A DNA stretch of 64,000 nt from Massilia sp. Root133 (GCF_001426525.1 NZ_LMEW01000006.1:124001-188000), one strand, 5' to 3'; numbered from the stretch's first letter, positions 7,533-16,462 are shown. The notes: a model not told the origin generated them from the sequence alone. Numbers and translations: made by a program.

Positions 7533-10009
7533 GCCGCGCAACGATGCGGCGGCCGCTGCGGGCCGCGCTGGCGGCATCCGTGCTGTTGCTGTGCCGGGAC
7601 GCCGCGTTCGCGGCGATCCGGGACGTGCGCGAGTCCGGCAGCGGCATCGAATACCGGGTGGACGACACCCGCGTGAAGGTCGATTTCGTCACCGACCGCA
7701 TCGTGCACGTCACGGCGACGCGCAACGGAGACTGGTCGACATCCGCCCACCTCATGCGGGCGCCGGTCGCCGGCAGGCCGGGGGCGATCGCGGCCAGCGA
7801 CGAGGGCGGGGCCCGCATCCTGCGTTCGGCGCAGGTGGGCGTCGCCGTGGACCGGACGACGGGCGCACTCGCGTTCCGCAACGCGGCCGGCACGGTGCTG
7901 CTGCGCGAGGACGATGCGGCGCCCCGTGCGTTCGAACGGGTGGCCGTGTTCAAGTCGACGCCCGATCCCGCCACGGTGTCCACCGTCAGGACGGTCGACG
8001 GCGACCGCCAGGTGGCCACCAAATACGTGCAATCGAAGGACCGCGACGCCTGGAAGGCGACGGCGGGGTTCCGCCTGGGCGACGACGAGGCGCTGTACGG
8101 CCTGGGTTTCGACGAGACGGCGGACCTGAACCTGCGCGGCAAGACGAAGCGCCTGTACCAGCACAACCTGCGCATCGCCATCCCGTTCGTCGTGTCGACG
8201 CGCGGCTACGGCGTGCTGTTCGACACGTACAGCGCCATGACGTTCGCGGACGGGAAGACGGGCATGTCCATGACGAGCGACGTGGTGGACGATCTCGATT
8301 ACTACTTCATCCTCGGGCCGTCGATGGATGGCGCGGTGGAAGGCTACCGCGAGCTGACGGGCGCCGCGACGATGCTGCCGCGCTGGGCGTACGGCTACGT
8401 GCAGTCGAAGGAACGCTACAAGACGCAGGACGAAGTCGTCGAGACGGTGAAGGCATTCCGCCAGCGCCGCATCCCGCTCGACCTCATCGTGCAGGACTGG
8501 AATTACTGGGCGCCGGACCACTGGGGCAGCCCGGTGCCGGAAGCGGCGCGCTATCCCGATATCGCCGCGATGACGAAGGCCGTGCACGCCGAGAACGCGC
8601 ACGTGATGATCTCGATCTGGCCGAATCCGAGCCCGCTCGATGGGCCCGGCAAGGAACTGAAGGAGGGCGGCTACCTGAGCGGCGGCACGCCGTACGTCGA
8701 TTTCTTCCGGCCGGAAGCGGCCGACGTCTATTTCCGCAACGTGTGGCAATACCTGGGCCGGCACGGCATCGACGCGTGGTGGTGCGACTCGACCGAGCCG
8801 GAAGTCGCCGACTGGACGTGGGATGCGAAGCGTTCGGGGCGCGCGGACGACGTCAACGTCGACGGCCTGGCGCGCGTCATGGATCCGCAATACCTGAACG
8901 CCTACGCGCTCGTCGACGCGCAGCATTTCATGCGCAACTGGCGCAGGCAGGCGCCCGGCAAGCGCCTCGTGAACCTGACGCGGTCCGCCTATCCCGGCAG
9001 CCAGGCCGCGGGGGCCGTCGCATGGACCGGCGACATCTCGGCCACGTGGTCCGTGTTCGCGCAACAGGTCGCGGCGGTCCAGAGTTACAGCGCGTCGGGC
9101 AACCCGTACGTCACGTTCGACGTCGGTGGGTTCTTCGTCGCCCGCGGCCGGCCCTGGTTCATGGCCGGCGACTTCGACCAGGGCGCCGCCGACCTGGGCT
9201 ACCGCGAGCTGTACACGCGCTGGCTGCAGCTCGGCGCGTTCCTCCCCATGTTCCGCAGCCACGGCACCGACACGCCGCGCGAGCCGTGGCACTTCGGCGC
9301 GCCGGGCACGCCGTTCCACGACGCCATCGTGGATGCCATCCGGCTGCGCTACCGCCTGCTGCCGGCGATTTATTCGCAGGCCGGCCTCGTGCACCTGCGC
9401 GGCGCATCGTTCATCCGCCCGGTGGCGTTCGCGTTCCCTCAAGACCCGCGCACGCACGACCTCAAGTCGCAGATGTTGTTCGGCGACGGCATCATGGTGA
9501 GCCCCGTGACGACGCCGATGTATTTCGCGCCCGGCTCCAGGCCGATCGACGGCGCGGCGCGGACCCGCGACGTATATCTGCCGGCGGGCACGTGGTTCGA
9601 TTTCTGGACCGGCGAGCGGCTGGCCGGCGGCCGTACGGTCGCGGCGGCCGCGTCGATCGACCGCATGCCGGTGCACGTCCGGGCGGGCAGCATCGTCCCG
9701 CTGGGGCCTGTCGTGCAATATGCGTCGGAACGGCTCGATGCGCCGATCGAATTGCGGATCTACCCGGGTGCCGACGGCGACTACACGTATTACGAGGACG
9801 CGGGCGAGGGGTGGGGCTATGAGCGCGGCGAATACGCGCTCACCGGCATGCACTGGGACGACGCGGCACGCAAGCTGACGATCGCGCAGCGCCGCGGCGG
9901 GTTCCCGGGCATGAAGGCGCGGCGCCGGTTCAAGGTCGTCATCGTCGGCCGGCAGGGCAAGGCGGTCGATCTCGTGTACGATGGCCGGGCCGTGACAATC
10001 CAACAATAA
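7529..10009 (+). CDS. secreted GH31 alpha-glycosidase (alpha-xylosidase-like)
   Basis: About 826 residues with a short signal peptide (cleavage near AFA-AI, residue 27-28). Domain order is that of GH31: N-terminal beta-sandwich (galactose-mutarotase-like), barrel with RWAYGYVQSKERYK and IVQDWNYW, the catalytic strand WWCDSTEPEV with nucleophile Asp420, and C-terminal beta domains with the DFWTGE strand. The family includes alpha-xylosidases that act on xyloglucan oligosaccharides, as well as alpha-glucosidases; the neighbouring fucosidase, galactosidase and esterase favour alpha-xylosidase. It starts inside the GH97 stop codon, with a poor ribosome site, so coupling to upstream translation is likely. 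An in-frame ATG at 7544 is an alternative start. Confidence 0.88.
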   Translation: MSRATMRRPLRAALAASVLLLCRDAAFAAIRDVRESGSGIEYRVDDTRVKVDFVTDRIVHVTATRNGDWSTSAHLMRAPVAGRPGAIAASDEGGARILRSAQVGVAVDRTTGALAFRNAAGTVLLREDDAAPRAFERVAVFKSTPDPATVSTVRTVDGDRQVATKYVQSKDRDAWKATAGFRLGDDEALYGLGFDETADLNLRGKTKRLYQHNLRIAIPFVVSTRGYGVLFDTYSAMTFADGKTGMSMTSDVVDDLDYYFILGPSMDGAVEGYRELTGAATMLPRWAYGYVQSKERYKTQDEVVETVKAFRQRRIPLDLIVQDWNYWAPDHWGSPVPEAARYPDIAAMTKAVHAENAHVMISIWPNPSPLDGPGKELKEGGYLSGGTPYVDFFRPEAADVYFRNVWQYLGRHGIDAWWCDSTEPEVADWTWDAKRSGRADDVNVDGLARVMDPQYLNAYALVDAQHFMRNWRRQAPGKRLVNLTRSAYPGSQAAGAVAWTGDISATWSVFAQQVAAVQSYSASGNPYVTFDVGGFFVARGRPWFMAGDFDQGAADLGYRELYTRWLQLGAFLPMFRSHGTDTPREPWHFGAPGTPFHDAIVDAIRLRYRLLPAIYSQAGLVHLRGASFIRPVAFAFPQDPRTHDLKSQMLFGDGIMVSPVTTPMYFAPGSRPIDGAARTRDVYLPAGTWFDFWTGERLAGGRTVAAAASIDRMPVHVRAGSIVPLGPVVQYASERLDAPIELRIYPGADGDYTYYEDAGEGWGYERGEYALTGMHWDDAARKLTIAQRRGGFPGMKARRRFKVVIVGRQGKAVDLVYDGRAVTIQQ

Positions 10010-10028
10010 TCCATTCAGGAACCGAGAC

Positions 10029-10952
10029 ATGAAGATTCAGTTTGCCGCTGCCCTGGCGGTCGCCCTGCTGTGCACCGCCGCCCAGGCGCAGGACACCGAC
10101 GTCAACGCCAAGGTCAGCGCAGAAACGGCGCGCGCCAACTTCGCGCGCACGATCGTCCTTGCAGCGGACGACGTGCGCGCGTTCGCGCCGCCGCCCGCCG
10201 GATTCGCGGATGCGCAGCCGGGCCGCGCGCAAGGGAAGGTGGAGACGTTCACGTACGCGTCCAGCGTCACCAACAAGCGCCGCACGGCGAACGTCTGGCT
10301 GCCGCCCGGTTACGACAAGTCGCACCGCTACCCGGTGCTTTACCTGTTGCACGGCATCGGCGGCAACCAGGACGAGTGGCGCGGCTATGTGCGCGCGCAG
10401 GACGTCCTCGACAACCTCACGGCCGCCGGCAAGATCGTGCCGATGATCGTCGTGATGCCGAACGGCCGTGCGCTGGCGGACGACCGCTCGCCGCCGGAGA
10501 ACAAGGTGTTCACGCCGGAAAACGCGGCCGGCTTCGCGCGCTTCGAGCGCGACCTGCTGGATTCGCTGATTCCCGCCGTCGACGCCGCGTATCCGACCTT
10601 GAAGGACAGCGCGCACCGCGCGATCGGCGGCCTGTCGATGGGCGGCGGGCAGGCGTTGAATTTCGGCCTGGGGCATCCGGAAGCGTTCAACTGGGTGGCG
10701 GGCTTCTCGCCGGCGCCGAACACGGAAGCGCCCGCGAAGCTGGCCGGTGAGGCGGCACAGGCGAAGGGCAAGCTGAAACTGGTGTATCTGTCGTGCGGCA
10801 ACCGCGATGGACTGATCAACGTCGCGCAGGGCGTGCACCGCCAGCTGCGCGAGCAGGGCGTCGCCCACGTGTGGAACGTGGACGGGTATGGGCATGACCG
10901 GGACAGCTGGGCGGAAAACCTGTATCACTACGCCCAGCTGCTCTTCCGTTAA
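10029..10952 (+). CDS. secreted alpha/beta-hydrolase esterase (CE1/esterase D family)
   Basis: About 307 residues. A Sec signal peptide (cleavage after AQA, about residue 20) leads into an alpha/beta-hydrolase domain with the YLLHGIGG oxyanion-hole segment, the nucleophile elbow GGLSMGG (Ser203) and a late YGHDRDSW segment that supplies the catalytic His. The resemblance is to feruloyl/acetyl-xylan esterase domains attached to xylanase Z-type enzymes. As last gene of the fucosidase operon it probably removes acyl decorations from the glycan so the glycosidases can proceed. The bond cleaved is not determinable. Its stop codon overlaps the start of the palindromic repeat at 10951. Confidence 0.86.
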   Translation: MKIQFAAALAVALLCTAAQAQDTDVNAKVSAETARANFARTIVLAADDVRAFAPPPAGFADAQPGRAQGKVETFTYASSVTNKRRTANVWLPPGYDKSHRYPVLYLLHGIGGNQDEWRGYVRAQDVLDNLTAAGKIVPMIVVMPNGRALADDRSPPENKVFTPENAAGFARFERDLLDSLIPAVDAAYPTLKDSAHRAIGGLSMGGGQALNFGLGHPEAFNWVAGFSPAPNTEAPAKLAGEAAQAKGKLKLVYLSCGNRDGLINVAQGVHRQLREQGVAHVWNVDGYGHDRDSWAENLYHYAQLLFR

Positions 10953-11073
10953 GGAGCGTCGTAAAACCTGCTGCGCGTTGCACTGTTGCCCTGCGATGCT
11001 CGCTGTACTACTCGTACAGCTGCGCTTCTCGGACAACATTGCTGCCGCTCGCGACGGTTTTCCGAGGCTCCTT
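10951..11073. repeat. MITE-like palindromic element, full copy
   Basis: A 123-base element whose ends are imperfect inverted repeats (AAGGAGCGTCGTAAAAC against GTTTTCCGAGGCTCCTT, 15 of 17 complementary). It carries a perfect central hairpin, GCTGTAC-TACTC-GTACAGC, at 11002-11020. It begins within the stop codon of the esterase gene. It could fold into a long RNA hairpin and act as a two-way terminator between convergent genes. Confidence 0.75.
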
Positions 11074-11080
11074 TTCAGTT

Positions 11081-11147
11081 AAGAAGCGTCGTAAAACCTG
11101 CTGCGCGTTGCACTGTTGCCGCTCGCGACGGTTTTCCGAGGCTCCTT
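11081..11147. repeat. MITE-like palindromic element, internally deleted copy
   Basis: Second copy of the preceding repeat, seven bases after it and in the same orientation. Both ends are kept (40 and 30 bases, one mismatch in all), but 56 internal bases including the central hairpin are missing. The deletion joins at a short TGCC present at both edges in the full copy. It ends one base before the GH42 stop codon. Confidence 0.72.
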
Positions 11148-11148
11148 T

Positions 11149-13263
11149 TCAGTTCTCTTCGACGATCGCGAGATCCCACGGCGCCAGCGTGACGGCCTCG
11201 TCGCCCTTGACGGCGCGGGACGTCAGCAGGTCCGTGCCGGTCTTGTGGCGGTACGTGAACGTCGCGGGATTGCCCGAGTAGTTGAAGTAATACCGGATCG
11301 TCTTGCCGAACCGGTTCACGCCCGTGCGCGCCTGGATGTGCGACGGCAGTTGCTGGTCCGGTCCGATCAGGCCTTTCTCCTGCAGCACGGATTGCAGCAC
11401 GGCCTTCTGCAGCTTGTCCGACAAATACGTGCCCTCGTAGACGGCCTTGCCCGCGCCGAACTGGTTCGCCGTGATGGCCGGCCAGCGCCCGAAGAACGGG
11501 TGGTCGTACCAGGCGAGCGCCTTCGCCGTATCCAGCTGCAGGAATTCGGCCCAGTGGCGCACCTTGTTGTCGTCGCCGGCCTGGAACGGGTCGCCCTTCA
11601 GCGCGAGCGGCTGCGCGAGGTTCGAGAATTCCTGGTAGTGGAAGCCGAGCACCTGGCGCAGCGGGCCCGGGGCCATCGTCCAGCGCACCGCGGCGTTCTC
11701 GTTCGCGAAGCCGCTCTTGAAGCCCATCACGACGTGGCCGCCCTTGCGCACGAACTCGGCGATCCGCTGCAGCAGCGCGTCGTCCGCGATGTACAGCGAC
11801 GGCACGACCAGGACCTTGTACGCGGACAGGTCGGCCGTGTCCGGGAACACGAAGTCGGTGCCGACGTTCAGGTCGTACAGCGCGCGGTGGATCTGGCGCA
11901 CTTCCGAGCCGTAGTCGGCGTTGCTGCCCGCCGAGCCCCATTGCGACTGCTTCGCGAACGGCATGTCGTTGATGGCATTGAGCGAATCGCGGCTCCACAG
12001 GATCGCGACGTCGTTGCGGATGCGCAGGTCGACGAGGCGCTGGCCGATCTTCTGCAGTTCCTTGCCGGTGCGGCTCATTTCCGCGTAGGCGCGGTTCGGC
12101 TCGAGGTCGTGCGAGAGGACGCCTTTCCAGTACGTCTCCTGGTTCGCGTGGATCGACGCCCAGTGCCAGTATTCGACCATGTTGGCGCCGTTGGACAGAT
12201 GCGTGTAGACGTCCTGGCGGAACTGGCCGTCGTACGGCGGGTACTGGAACGAGGAGCTCCAGTCGGTCGTCTGCGCGTTCGTTTCCGTGACGAGGAAGTT
12301 GCCGCGCTTGAGCGAGCGCGTGAAGTCGCCGTCGAGCTTCTGGGCGGCGCCGTTGTACTGGTCCTGCGTGCCCCAGTGGTAGATGTTCACGCCGGCGACG
12401 TCGAGCTTCTGCGCGACGGCGCTTTCGTTGACGTCGCCGTGCAGCGAGCCGGCGAAATCGTGCGTGACGAACTGGCGCGGGCCCGCGCATTCGCGCACGA
12501 GCTGCGCCTGCCAGTGCAGGAAGTCCGTCACGCGCATCTGGCTCCAGCGCGACCATTCCAGTTTGTAGCCCGTGCTCTGGGCGCCGTCCGGCCGGGGCAG
12601 GTCGGTCCACGAATGCAGGTCCTGGCCCCAGTAGTTCAGGAACCAGGCGCGGCTGAGGTTTTCCGGCGTGCCGAATTTCTTTTCCAGGTAGTGCTGGAAG
12701 CGGATGAAGACGTCGTCGTTGGCGGCGCCGTAGCTGCCCGTCTCGTTGTCGACCTGCCAGCCGATGACGTTCGGGTTGTCCTTGTAGTGCGCGGCGATGC
12801 GGCGGATCAGGCGCTCCGCGTAGAAGCGGTAGGCGGGGGCGTCCGTGTTCATGTTCTGGCGCATGCCGTACGTGTTCTTCGCGCCGTTGAATTTGGTCGC
12901 CAGGATTTCCGGATGCTGGCGCGCCATCCACGCGGGGATCGAATAGGTGGGCGTGCCCATGATGACCTTGATGCCGGCCTTGCCCATCGCGTCGACGACG
13001 CGGTCCATCCACGCCGTCTCGAAGCGGCCGTCCTCCGGCTCCCACAGGCTCCATGTCGATTCGCCCAGGCGCACGACGTTGAAGCCGGCTGCCTTGATCA
13101 TCTGGACGTCCTTGTCCAGCCGCTCGTAGGGCATGTATTCGTGATAGTACGCCGCGCCGTACAGGACGGTCGGGAGGTCCGGCTGGGCCGCCGCAGCGGG
13201 GGCGCACGCGCCGCCTGCGAGTGCGCACGCCAGCGCGAGTGGGAGGAGTCTCCGAGGGAACAT
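11149..13263 (-). CDS. secreted GH42 beta-galactosidase
   Basis: About 704 residues, minus strand. A Sec signal peptide (Ala-rich, cleavage near AAAA-Q, residue 26) is followed by a GH42 barrel: YGAAYYHEYMP at the first strand, GWQVDNETG with acid/base Glu174, and NFLVTETNAQ supplying the nucleophile Glu, then a beta-galactosidase trimerisation domain and a small C-terminal domain. There is no lipobox (GGAC precedes the candidate Cys). It is convergent with the fucosidase operon and separated from it by two palindromic repeats. Upstream it faces the AraC gene across a 315-base region holding candidate regulatory sites. Removal of terminal beta-galactose matches the neighbouring enzymes. Confidence 0.92.
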   Translation of the reverse strand: MFPRRLLPLALACALAGGACAPAAAAQPDLPTVLYGAAYYHEYMPYERLDKDVQMIKAAGFNVVRLGESTWSLWEPEDGRFETAWMDRVVDAMGKAGIKVIMGTPTYSIPAWMARQHPEILATKFNGAKNTYGMRQNMNTDAPAYRFYAERLIRRIAAHYKDNPNVIGWQVDNETGSYGAANDDVFIRFQHYLEKKFGTPENLSRAWFLNYWGQDLHSWTDLPRPDGAQSTGYKLEWSRWSQMRVTDFLHWQAQLVRECAGPRQFVTHDFAGSLHGDVNESAVAQKLDVAGVNIYHWGTQDQYNGAAQKLDGDFTRSLKRGNFLVTETNAQTTDWSSSFQYPPYDGQFRQDVYTHLSNGANMVEYWHWASIHANQETYWKGVLSHDLEPNRAYAEMSRTGKELQKIGQRLVDLRIRNDVAILWSRDSLNAINDMPFAKQSQWGSAGSNADYGSEVRQIHRALYDLNVGTDFVFPDTADLSAYKVLVVPSLYIADDALLQRIAEFVRKGGHVVMGFKSGFANENAAVRWTMAPGPLRQVLGFHYQEFSNLAQPLALKGDPFQAGDDNKVRHWAEFLQLDTAKALAWYDHPFFGRWPAITANQFGAGKAVYEGTYLSDKLQKAVLQSVLQEKGLIGPDQQLPSHIQARTGVNRFGKTIRYYFNYSGNPATFTYRHKTGTDLLTSRAVKGDEAVTLAPWDLAIVEEN

Positions 13264-13329
13264 TCGTAGCCTTTCTTATGGATACAGGTCTGGATAGTCA
13301 TGCATTCTGACGTGTTGGGGCAGGGTCGG

Positions 13330-13360
13330 GCAATTACGAAATTCGCTTCCTGCCATACGA
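13330..13360 (-). promoter_or_regulatory. degenerate, inverted copy of the candidate sugar-regulon site
   Basis: Read on the minus strand it starts TCGTATGG and ends ATTTCGTAATTGC, matching only the two ends of the 34-base motif; the middle is unrelated. It faces the GH42 gene, whose start is 67 bases away, and forms an inverted pair with the copy at 13390. Confidence 0.35.
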
Positions 13361-13389
13361 TTTGTCGTAGGTGTCGATGCTGGGCAATT

Positions 13390-13423
13390 TCGTATGGGCT
13401 CCTGGCATTTTTCACAATTGCGG
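13390..13423 (+). promoter_or_regulatory. candidate sugar-regulon site, copy 2 (best copy)
   Basis: A 34-base element with TCGTATGGG, CTGGCATTTTTCAC and AATTGCGG blocks, 27 of 34 identical to the copy before the GH29 operon. It lies between the divergent GH42 and AraC genes, about 156 bases before the AraC start and upstream of the hairpin terminator at 13487. Confidence 0.5.
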
Positions 13424-13486
13424 CGGCGCGTCATGGCTTCCACAATGGCTGGGTAGTCTCCTACCGCCTGGCATGGTAGGTTTTAT

Positions 13487-13514
13487 GGGGCGGCCCTGGG
13501 CCGCCCCTTTTTTT
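13487..13514 (+). terminator. terminator inside a divergent promoter region
   Basis: GGGGCGGCC-CTG-GGCCGCCCC followed by seven T: a textbook Rho-independent terminator. A second, weaker hairpin (CCTACC...GGTAGG, 13460-13480) with TTTTAT precedes it. No gene reads into it from the left on the plus strand; in the 315-base gap 13264-13578 only the regulatory-site copies precede it. It may end a short untranslated RNA or attenuate transcription into the AraC gene. Confidence 0.75.
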
Positions 13515-13578
13515 GCCATCGTATTGACCGGGCTGTTATGATCGGAGCGATCGAAGATCACTCAACGGCCGTACGACC

Positions 13579-14781
13579 ATGCAAGAGTTTTACAAGAAGG
13601 CGCTGCTCTTTCTGATCGCACTGCTGGTCGTGGATGCGCTGCTCGCGGCCTTGTTCATTTTCCTGAGCCAGCCGACCTATACGCTGTCGCCGGCGCTCCG
13701 GGACGGCATCCGCTGGGACCCCGTCGCCGTGTCCGACAAGGAGTTGGGCGGCACGTCGGCAGTCAGTCTGCGCGGTGCGGGACCCGGCGCGGTATCCTTC
13801 GACTACCGCCTGACGCACGACGGCAAGTTTCCGTTTGCCGGCACCCGGTTCATGGCCAAGGACGCGAAGGGCAACCTGGCCACGGTCGACCTGCGGGGAT
13901 ACGAGACCATCACGTTCACCGCGCGCTGCTCGCCCGCCTATCCGATGATGCTGGGCATGACCGTGTTCGACGACAAGATCTCGGTCCCGGGCCAGTACAT
14001 CACCTACCGGTCGCCCGGTACGTTCTTTCCTTGTAACGAGCAGGGCGTGCCCGTGTCCATCGACATCCGGCGGCTGACCGTCCCCGACTGGTGGCTGTCG
14101 ATGATGAAGCTGCCGCTGTCGTCCAAGGATTACCAGCTCGACAAGGTGGCGCAGTTTTCTTTCGGTTCGAGTTCGCGAACGCCATTCGACCTCGATGCGC
14201 ACGTCGACATCAGCAATATCAAATTGCACAGGCAGGATTACCGGTATATCGTCGCGCTCGCCGTGATTCTCGGGACGGGCTGGATTATGTTCGGCATCTG
14301 GTTTTTCCGGACCCATACGCGCACCCTGGCGGCCAGCCTGAGTTCCAGATTGAAAAAGGATTTACCGCTGGTCGCTTATCGCCAATTAACCCTGCAACCC
14401 TATCGGGACGAGGAAATGGCGACGGTCCTTAAATTCATTGCGACGAATTACACGAATCCCGAACTGGACCTGGAAAGCGTGGTGGCCGGCACCGGTGCCA
14501 ACCGGAATAAAGTGAATGACCTGCTGAAAACGGAACTCGGCATGACATTCACCGGTTATGTGAATAAATTGCGGCTGACCGAAGCGGCGCGCCTGCTCAC
14601 GGAAAAAAGCACCGCGACCGTGGCGGAAATCGCTTATTCGGTCGGCTATGGCAACGTGTCGTATTTCAACCGTTTGTTCAAGGAAGAGTACGGTTGCACG
14701 CCGAAGGCATTCCGGACGCTGGCACCCGATCAGCCGTCCTTCGACGCCGAGCCGCGTCCAAAAAAGGTGGGAAACGGCTGA
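13579..14781 (+). CDS. membrane-anchored AraC-family regulator
   Basis: About 400 residues. Transmembrane segments are visible at about 7-30 and 222-243. Between them is a periplasm-facing region of roughly 190 residues with a beta-rich, carbohydrate-binding-like look (SFDYRLTHDGKFPF, RGYETITFTARCSP). After the second segment comes a cytoplasmic AraC HTH domain at about 283-384, with EIAYSVGYGNVSYFNRLFKEEYGCTP as the usual second helix-turn-helix. Most AraC proteins are soluble; here the sensor appears to face the periplasm and the DNA-binding domain stays tethered to the membrane. Position beside GH42 and a XylR-like regulator suggests it senses a periplasmic oligosaccharide and controls this locus. 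What the sensor binds is inference. Confidence 0.88.
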   Translation: MQEFYKKALLFLIALLVVDALLAALFIFLSQPTYTLSPALRDGIRWDPVAVSDKELGGTSAVSLRGAGPGAVSFDYRLTHDGKFPFAGTRFMAKDAKGNLATVDLRGYETITFTARCSPAYPMMLGMTVFDDKISVPGQYITYRSPGTFFPCNEQGVPVSIDIRRLTVPDWWLSMMKLPLSSKDYQLDKVAQFSFGSSSRTPFDLDAHVDISNIKLHRQDYRYIVALAVILGTGWIMFGIWFFRTHTRTLAASLSSRLKKDLPLVAYRQLTLQPYRDEEMATVLKFIATNYTNPELDLESVVAGTGANRNKVNDLLKTELGMTFTGYVNKLRLTEAARLLTEKSTATVAEIAYSVGYGNVSYFNRLFKEEYGCTPKAFRTLAPDQPSFDAEPRPKKVGNG

Positions 14782-15168
14782 TCCAGCCTTCCACTCCCTG
14801 CAGAACTGATCGTACTTTTTGCACGGTGAAAGAAATCCACTTGCTGACGTTATAGGCGCCCCGGGGTGGGGTCCTATTCTTGAGCTGAAGGGGCGCCGCC
14901 ACCGGCACCCCGGCCAAGCTACGAGGAACCATCCCATGACTGCGCATGTCCCGTGCCTAACCCATTCCAGCCGCGCGCTCGCAACGAGCGCATTGTCCCG
15001 GCGCCTGGAAAACATCATCCATTGTTTGCCCCGATGCGCCGGGCATGGTCCTGCCTGATCTCCTTGTTGCTGCGTTATCTGTTTACCGAGCTGTTTACTA
15101 AACATGCCATACCGGGCCCGTTTGGCCCGGAAACAAAATAAGAATAGTTTCACAGGGAGACGACAACA
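14782..15168. other. 387-base gap between two regulator genes
   Basis: No convincing gene: the open frames here (for example a 79-codon frame at 14819-15058) lack a ribosome site and recognisable content. A GC-rich hairpin, CCGGGCC-CGTTT-GGCCCGG, stands at 15112-15130 in the probable leader of the XylR-like gene; it lacks a following T-run. A good ribosome site, AGGGAGA, lies at 15154-15160. Confidence 0.6.
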
Positions 15169-16359
15169 GTGAAAACGACGAAAGCCTATCGGATAGCGCT
15201 GCTATTCAACGGAAACAAAACCTTCGATCGCGAAGTGATTGCCGGAATTGCCGGCCATTTGGGCGGTACGCGCGTGGCCTGGGATTTATTTCTGGAAGAG
15301 GATTTCCGCCTGCGCCTGAATGGAATGGATCGCTGGCAGGGCGATGGCGTGATAGCCGATTTCGACGACCCGGCGGTCGTCCGGGCATTGTCCGGCTGCA
15401 CGGTGCCGGTGGTCGGCGTCGGCGGTTCCTATGGGAACGAGGACGCGTATCCGCCCGGCGTGCCGTATGTCGCGACCGACAATTTCAAGCTCGTCAAGCT
15501 GGCGCGCGACCACCTGATCGACGTCGGCCTGCAGCGCTTTGCCATGTTCAGCCTGCCCGAAGCGCAGGAAAGCCGCTGGGCGCAGGAGCGCGAGTGCGCG
15601 TTCCGCACCCTGATGGCCGAAGACAGGATGGAAGCGGAGATCTTCCGCGGCTGCGAGACCAGCGCGGCGTCGTGGGACGCGGCGGTGCAGGGCCAGATCG
15701 ACTGGCTGCGCAGCCTGCCCAAGCCGGTGGGCGTCATCGCCGTCACGGACGCGCGCGCGCGCCAGCTGCTGCAGGCCTGCGCGATCGCCGGCATCTCGGT
15801 GCCGGAGCAGGTGGCGCTGATCGGCATCGACAACGACCCCCTGGTGCGCATGCTGACCCGCATTCCGCTCAGTTCCGTGATCCAGGGCGCGCACGAGATG
15901 GGCCGCACGGCGGCGCACCTGCTGGAGCAGATGCTGCACGGCGTGCGCCTGTCGAACACGCGCATCCTCGTGCCGCCGGCCGGCATCAACGTCCTCGCGT
16001 CGAGCCGCTTCCAGGCCGTCAAGCATCCACACGTGATGCGGGCCTGCCACTACATCCGCCAGTACGCGTGCCAGGGCATCAAGACGCACCAGGTGGCGGA
16101 GTACGTCGGCGTGTCGCGCTCCTCGCTGGAAGTCTATTTCCGCCAGGAGCTGGGTTGCAGCGTGCACGACATGATCCTCAAGTCGAAGCTGGAGGCGGCC
16201 AAGGCGGGCCTGGAAAGCGGCGAACGCAGCATCGCGGACGTGGCGCTGGGCTGCGGGTTCACATCCACGCAGTACATGCACCTCGTGTTCAAGCGCGAAC
16301 TCGGGTGTACGCCGCGCGCGTGGCGCGACCGGGCGCTGGGCGAACGCACCGCCGCGTAG
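15169..16359 (+). CDS. XylR-like regulator (LacI-type sugar-binding domain plus AraC HTH)
   Basis: About 396 residues, GTG start supported by AGGGAGA eight bases upstream. Residues about 8-275 form a periplasmic-binding-protein type 1 fold as in LacI/XylR (AYRIALLFN, then VPYVATDNFKLVKLARDHL, VALIGIDNDPLVR). Residues about 285-390 are an AraC DNA-binding domain with ADVALGCGFTSTQYMHLVFKRELG-type second helix-turn-helix. This architecture is that of the D-xylose activator XylR, which binds the free sugar in the cytoplasm. A xylose-responsive role fits the alpha-xylosidase-like GH31 nearby, but the ligand is inferred. It follows the membrane-anchored AraC gene on the same strand and precedes a mutarotase-like gene. 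Confidence 0.9.
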   Translation: MKTTKAYRIALLFNGNKTFDREVIAGIAGHLGGTRVAWDLFLEEDFRLRLNGMDRWQGDGVIADFDDPAVVRALSGCTVPVVGVGGSYGNEDAYPPGVPYVATDNFKLVKLARDHLIDVGLQRFAMFSLPEAQESRWAQERECAFRTLMAEDRMEAEIFRGCETSAASWDAAVQGQIDWLRSLPKPVGVIAVTDARARQLLQACAIAGISVPEQVALIGIDNDPLVRMLTRIPLSSVIQGAHEMGRTAAHLLEQMLHGVRLSNTRILVPPAGINVLASSRFQAVKHPHVMRACHYIRQYACQGIKTHQVAEYVGVSRSSLEVYFRQELGCSVHDMILKSKLEAAKAGLESGERSIADVALGCGFTSTQYMHLVFKRELGCTPRAWRDRALGERTAA

Positions 16360-16371
16360 CATCGGCGAGAA

Positions 16372-16402
16372 TCGTTCGGCCCGCTGGTGATTTTCGCAAT
16401 TG
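16372..16402 (+). promoter_or_regulatory. candidate sugar-regulon site, copy 3
   Basis: Thirty-one bases matching copy 2 at 22 positions: TCGT, CTGG, TTTTC and CAATTG blocks are all kept in register. It lies 60 bases before the mutarotase-like gene and 12 bases after the XylR-like stop codon. Confidence 0.45.
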
Positions 16403-16462
16403 AAACACAACGCGCGGGCCCGGAGAATGGCTTCCTATCGGAACTCGGGAAGCCAGACTGCA

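Noticed and set aside
13400..13423. Sigma-54 promoter within the sugar motif (TGGCA...TTGC)
   Set aside because: GG and GC are 14 bases apart instead of 10, so it cannot be a -24/-12 promoter.
14819..15058. Small 79-codon plus-strand frame between the two regulator genes
   Set aside because: No ribosome site, no recognisable sequence, and it overlaps equally poor frames on both strands.
15112..15130. Hairpin before the XylR-like gene as a terminator
   Set aside because: No T-run follows on either strand; kept only as a leader structure.
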